Assembly (NCBI GenBank): GCA_033085395.1
Contig: JANQBS010000380.1
Span: forward strand, 1-31,513
DNA length: 31,513 bases
Reading direction: 5' to 3'
Source: Xanthoparmelia taractica
Lineage: Eukaryota > Ascomycota > Lecanoromycetes > Lecanorales > Parmeliaceae
Positions 30,611-31,513 of this stretch are shown here, piece after piece (position 1 is the stretch's first letter; every line of letters begins with the position of its first letter). The position numbers were made by a program, and so were the translations under genes. The notes below the pieces were generated by a model. That model searched no databases, was not told where the DNA came from, and saw only the letters and a program-made list of their open reading frames with translations.

Positions 30611-31484
30611 ATGACATCCTCAACAAACCAGACCGATGTCTTCCAAGTCGGTCTCATGGCTTTGCCGCTCGAATTTTTGCAAATGGTTGCGGATTGCTTG
30701 CATACGCCAGATGCAGCCAGCTTCGCTCTCAGTAACCGCACTCTGTCCACCTTCCTCGGCAGCACCTACTGAAAATTGATTGCGTCGCGACAGGGCCGAA
30801 GCCTCACAACGTAAGCAATTCCTAACCACCATTTGCCGTGACATTCCCCTCTGGTTCTTTTGCCATTGGTGCTCAAATCTTCATCCGCGTGACAGGGTTG
30901 GTCCGCCTGGTCCAGCATTCCAGCCCAGGCACCCTCTGCGTTGCATCAAGGAGCAGCGAGGACCGACGCTCTGGACCTTCTTGCACGTCCATAAAATGAC
31001 GTCGACTTACGACTTCGGATTCCATCATCTTCAGCTAGCAATGGAACGGCATCGTCTTAGCACCCACTACGGCCTATCTACCGACTCACTATCATTTATT
31101 GAGATAGAAGAGCCTAATGAAAGTGATGTCACGCAGCGGCTGACGACGCCGTTATCGGTAGATGCACGGGTTAGTGCTAATTTGAAGCGGTTATGGTTGC
31201 GGATCCAGAAATGCGCGGATTGCTACCATAAGGATTTGGAGCTTGTGCGTGAGCAGCTTGAGATCATGTGGGTTTGTCATCATCTTAAATATAGTCTTCC
31301 TTCGCTTCTAGAGTGTTGGATTACTTGCGGTGCAAATGCGTCGAAATTAGCAAAATTCCAAGTCCAACAATGTATAAGCTGCAGCATGGATTACCAGCTG
31401 GAGATAGACGATTTTGGTAGGGATGGTCTGGTGCTTATCGTGATGGAATTTGATGACGGCTTGATTGTTATTCTATGGAGTTGA
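30611..31484 (+). pseudogene. F-box protein gene, broken by a stop and a frameshift
   Basis: The N-terminal frame (ATG 30611) has an F-box: MALPLEFLQMVADCLHTPDA then ASFALSNRTLSTFLGSTY. It ends at TGA (30770-30772), where this fungal F-box family usually has Trp (TGG). Past a further frame change between about 30773 and 30815, another frame continues the same protein. It has KQFLTTICRDIPLWFFCHWC, then LHPRDRVGPPGPA, a Cys-containing middle (CADC), and a C-terminal CISCSMDYQLEI..GRDGLVLIVMEF block, stopping at 31484. CxxC pairs are characteristic of these proteins. I looked for an intron to remove both lesions; the possible GTAACC..GACAG intron does not keep frame and would cut the F-box. It is probably a pseudogene, or else a sequencing error. 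An intact version would bind Skp1 as an SCF substrate receptor. Confidence 0.6.
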
Positions 31485-31513
31485 GTGCTACTTATGGTCC
31501 ATGCCAAGCCATA

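Noticed and set aside
30730..30795. An intron (GTAACC..GACAG) that would remove the F-box gene's TGA
   Set aside because: It does not keep the reading frame and would delete the conserved end of the F-box.
1..31513. CRISPR arrays, operons, bacterial promoters, tRNA or rRNA genes
   Set aside because: The window is fungal nuclear DNA; no regularly spaced repeats and no tRNA or rRNA signature were seen by eye. A tRNAscan run would settle tRNAs.

Overview
The window looks like nuclear DNA of a filamentous ascomycete (Pezizomycotina). The genes have short introns (52-165 nt, one of 287 nt) with GT..AG ends and CTRAC-type branch sites. They encode typical filamentous-fungal proteins. The first ~10 kb carries the mark of repeat-induced point mutation (RIP): CpA/TpG almost absent, TpA very high, CpG kept, and former CAA/CAG/TGG codons read as stops. 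I cannot name the class or species.

Region 1 (1 to about 10,480) is an AT-rich transposon graveyard with no intact gene. It holds an 18-bp minisatellite (615-704) and a RIP-mutated histone H3-family relic (about 1129-1395). A plus-strand Ty3/gypsy pol relic (RNase H, integrase, chromodomain-like tail) spans about 1918-4020, and a gag-like relic lies on the minus strand (about 6300-6990). Three copies of one hAT-type MITE are present (4932-5206, 7891-8165, 10481-10767), each flanked by a perfect 8-bp target duplication. A 1,500-bp long-TIR, Mutator-like element lies at 8355-9854. A possible LTR (10093-10367) and the third MITE form the border.

Region 2 (about 10,780 to 31,513) has normal base composition and is gene-dense. 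In order it holds: a secreted pepsin-like aspartic protease (+); a glutathionyl-hydroquinone reductase of the ECM4 type (-); the ubiquitin-activating enzyme E1 (-); a GH125 exo-alpha-1,6-mannosidase (+); pyridoxamine 5'-phosphate oxidase PDX3 (+); a large mitochondrial PPR protein of the CYA5/PET309 type (-); phosphomevalonate kinase ERG8 (+); and a broken F-box gene (+). UBA1/GH125 and the PPR gene/ERG8 are divergent pairs with shared promoter regions. These are mostly unrelated housekeeping functions (protein turnover, B6 metabolism, COX1 expression, mevalonate pathway), not a cluster. The protease sits next to the RIP island.

The exon structures given are my own reading from frame continuity, splice signals and family knowledge. 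No alignment, RNA or database search was run. The most unusual item is the histone H3-like relic, whose diagnostic residues lean towards the centromeric H3 variant.
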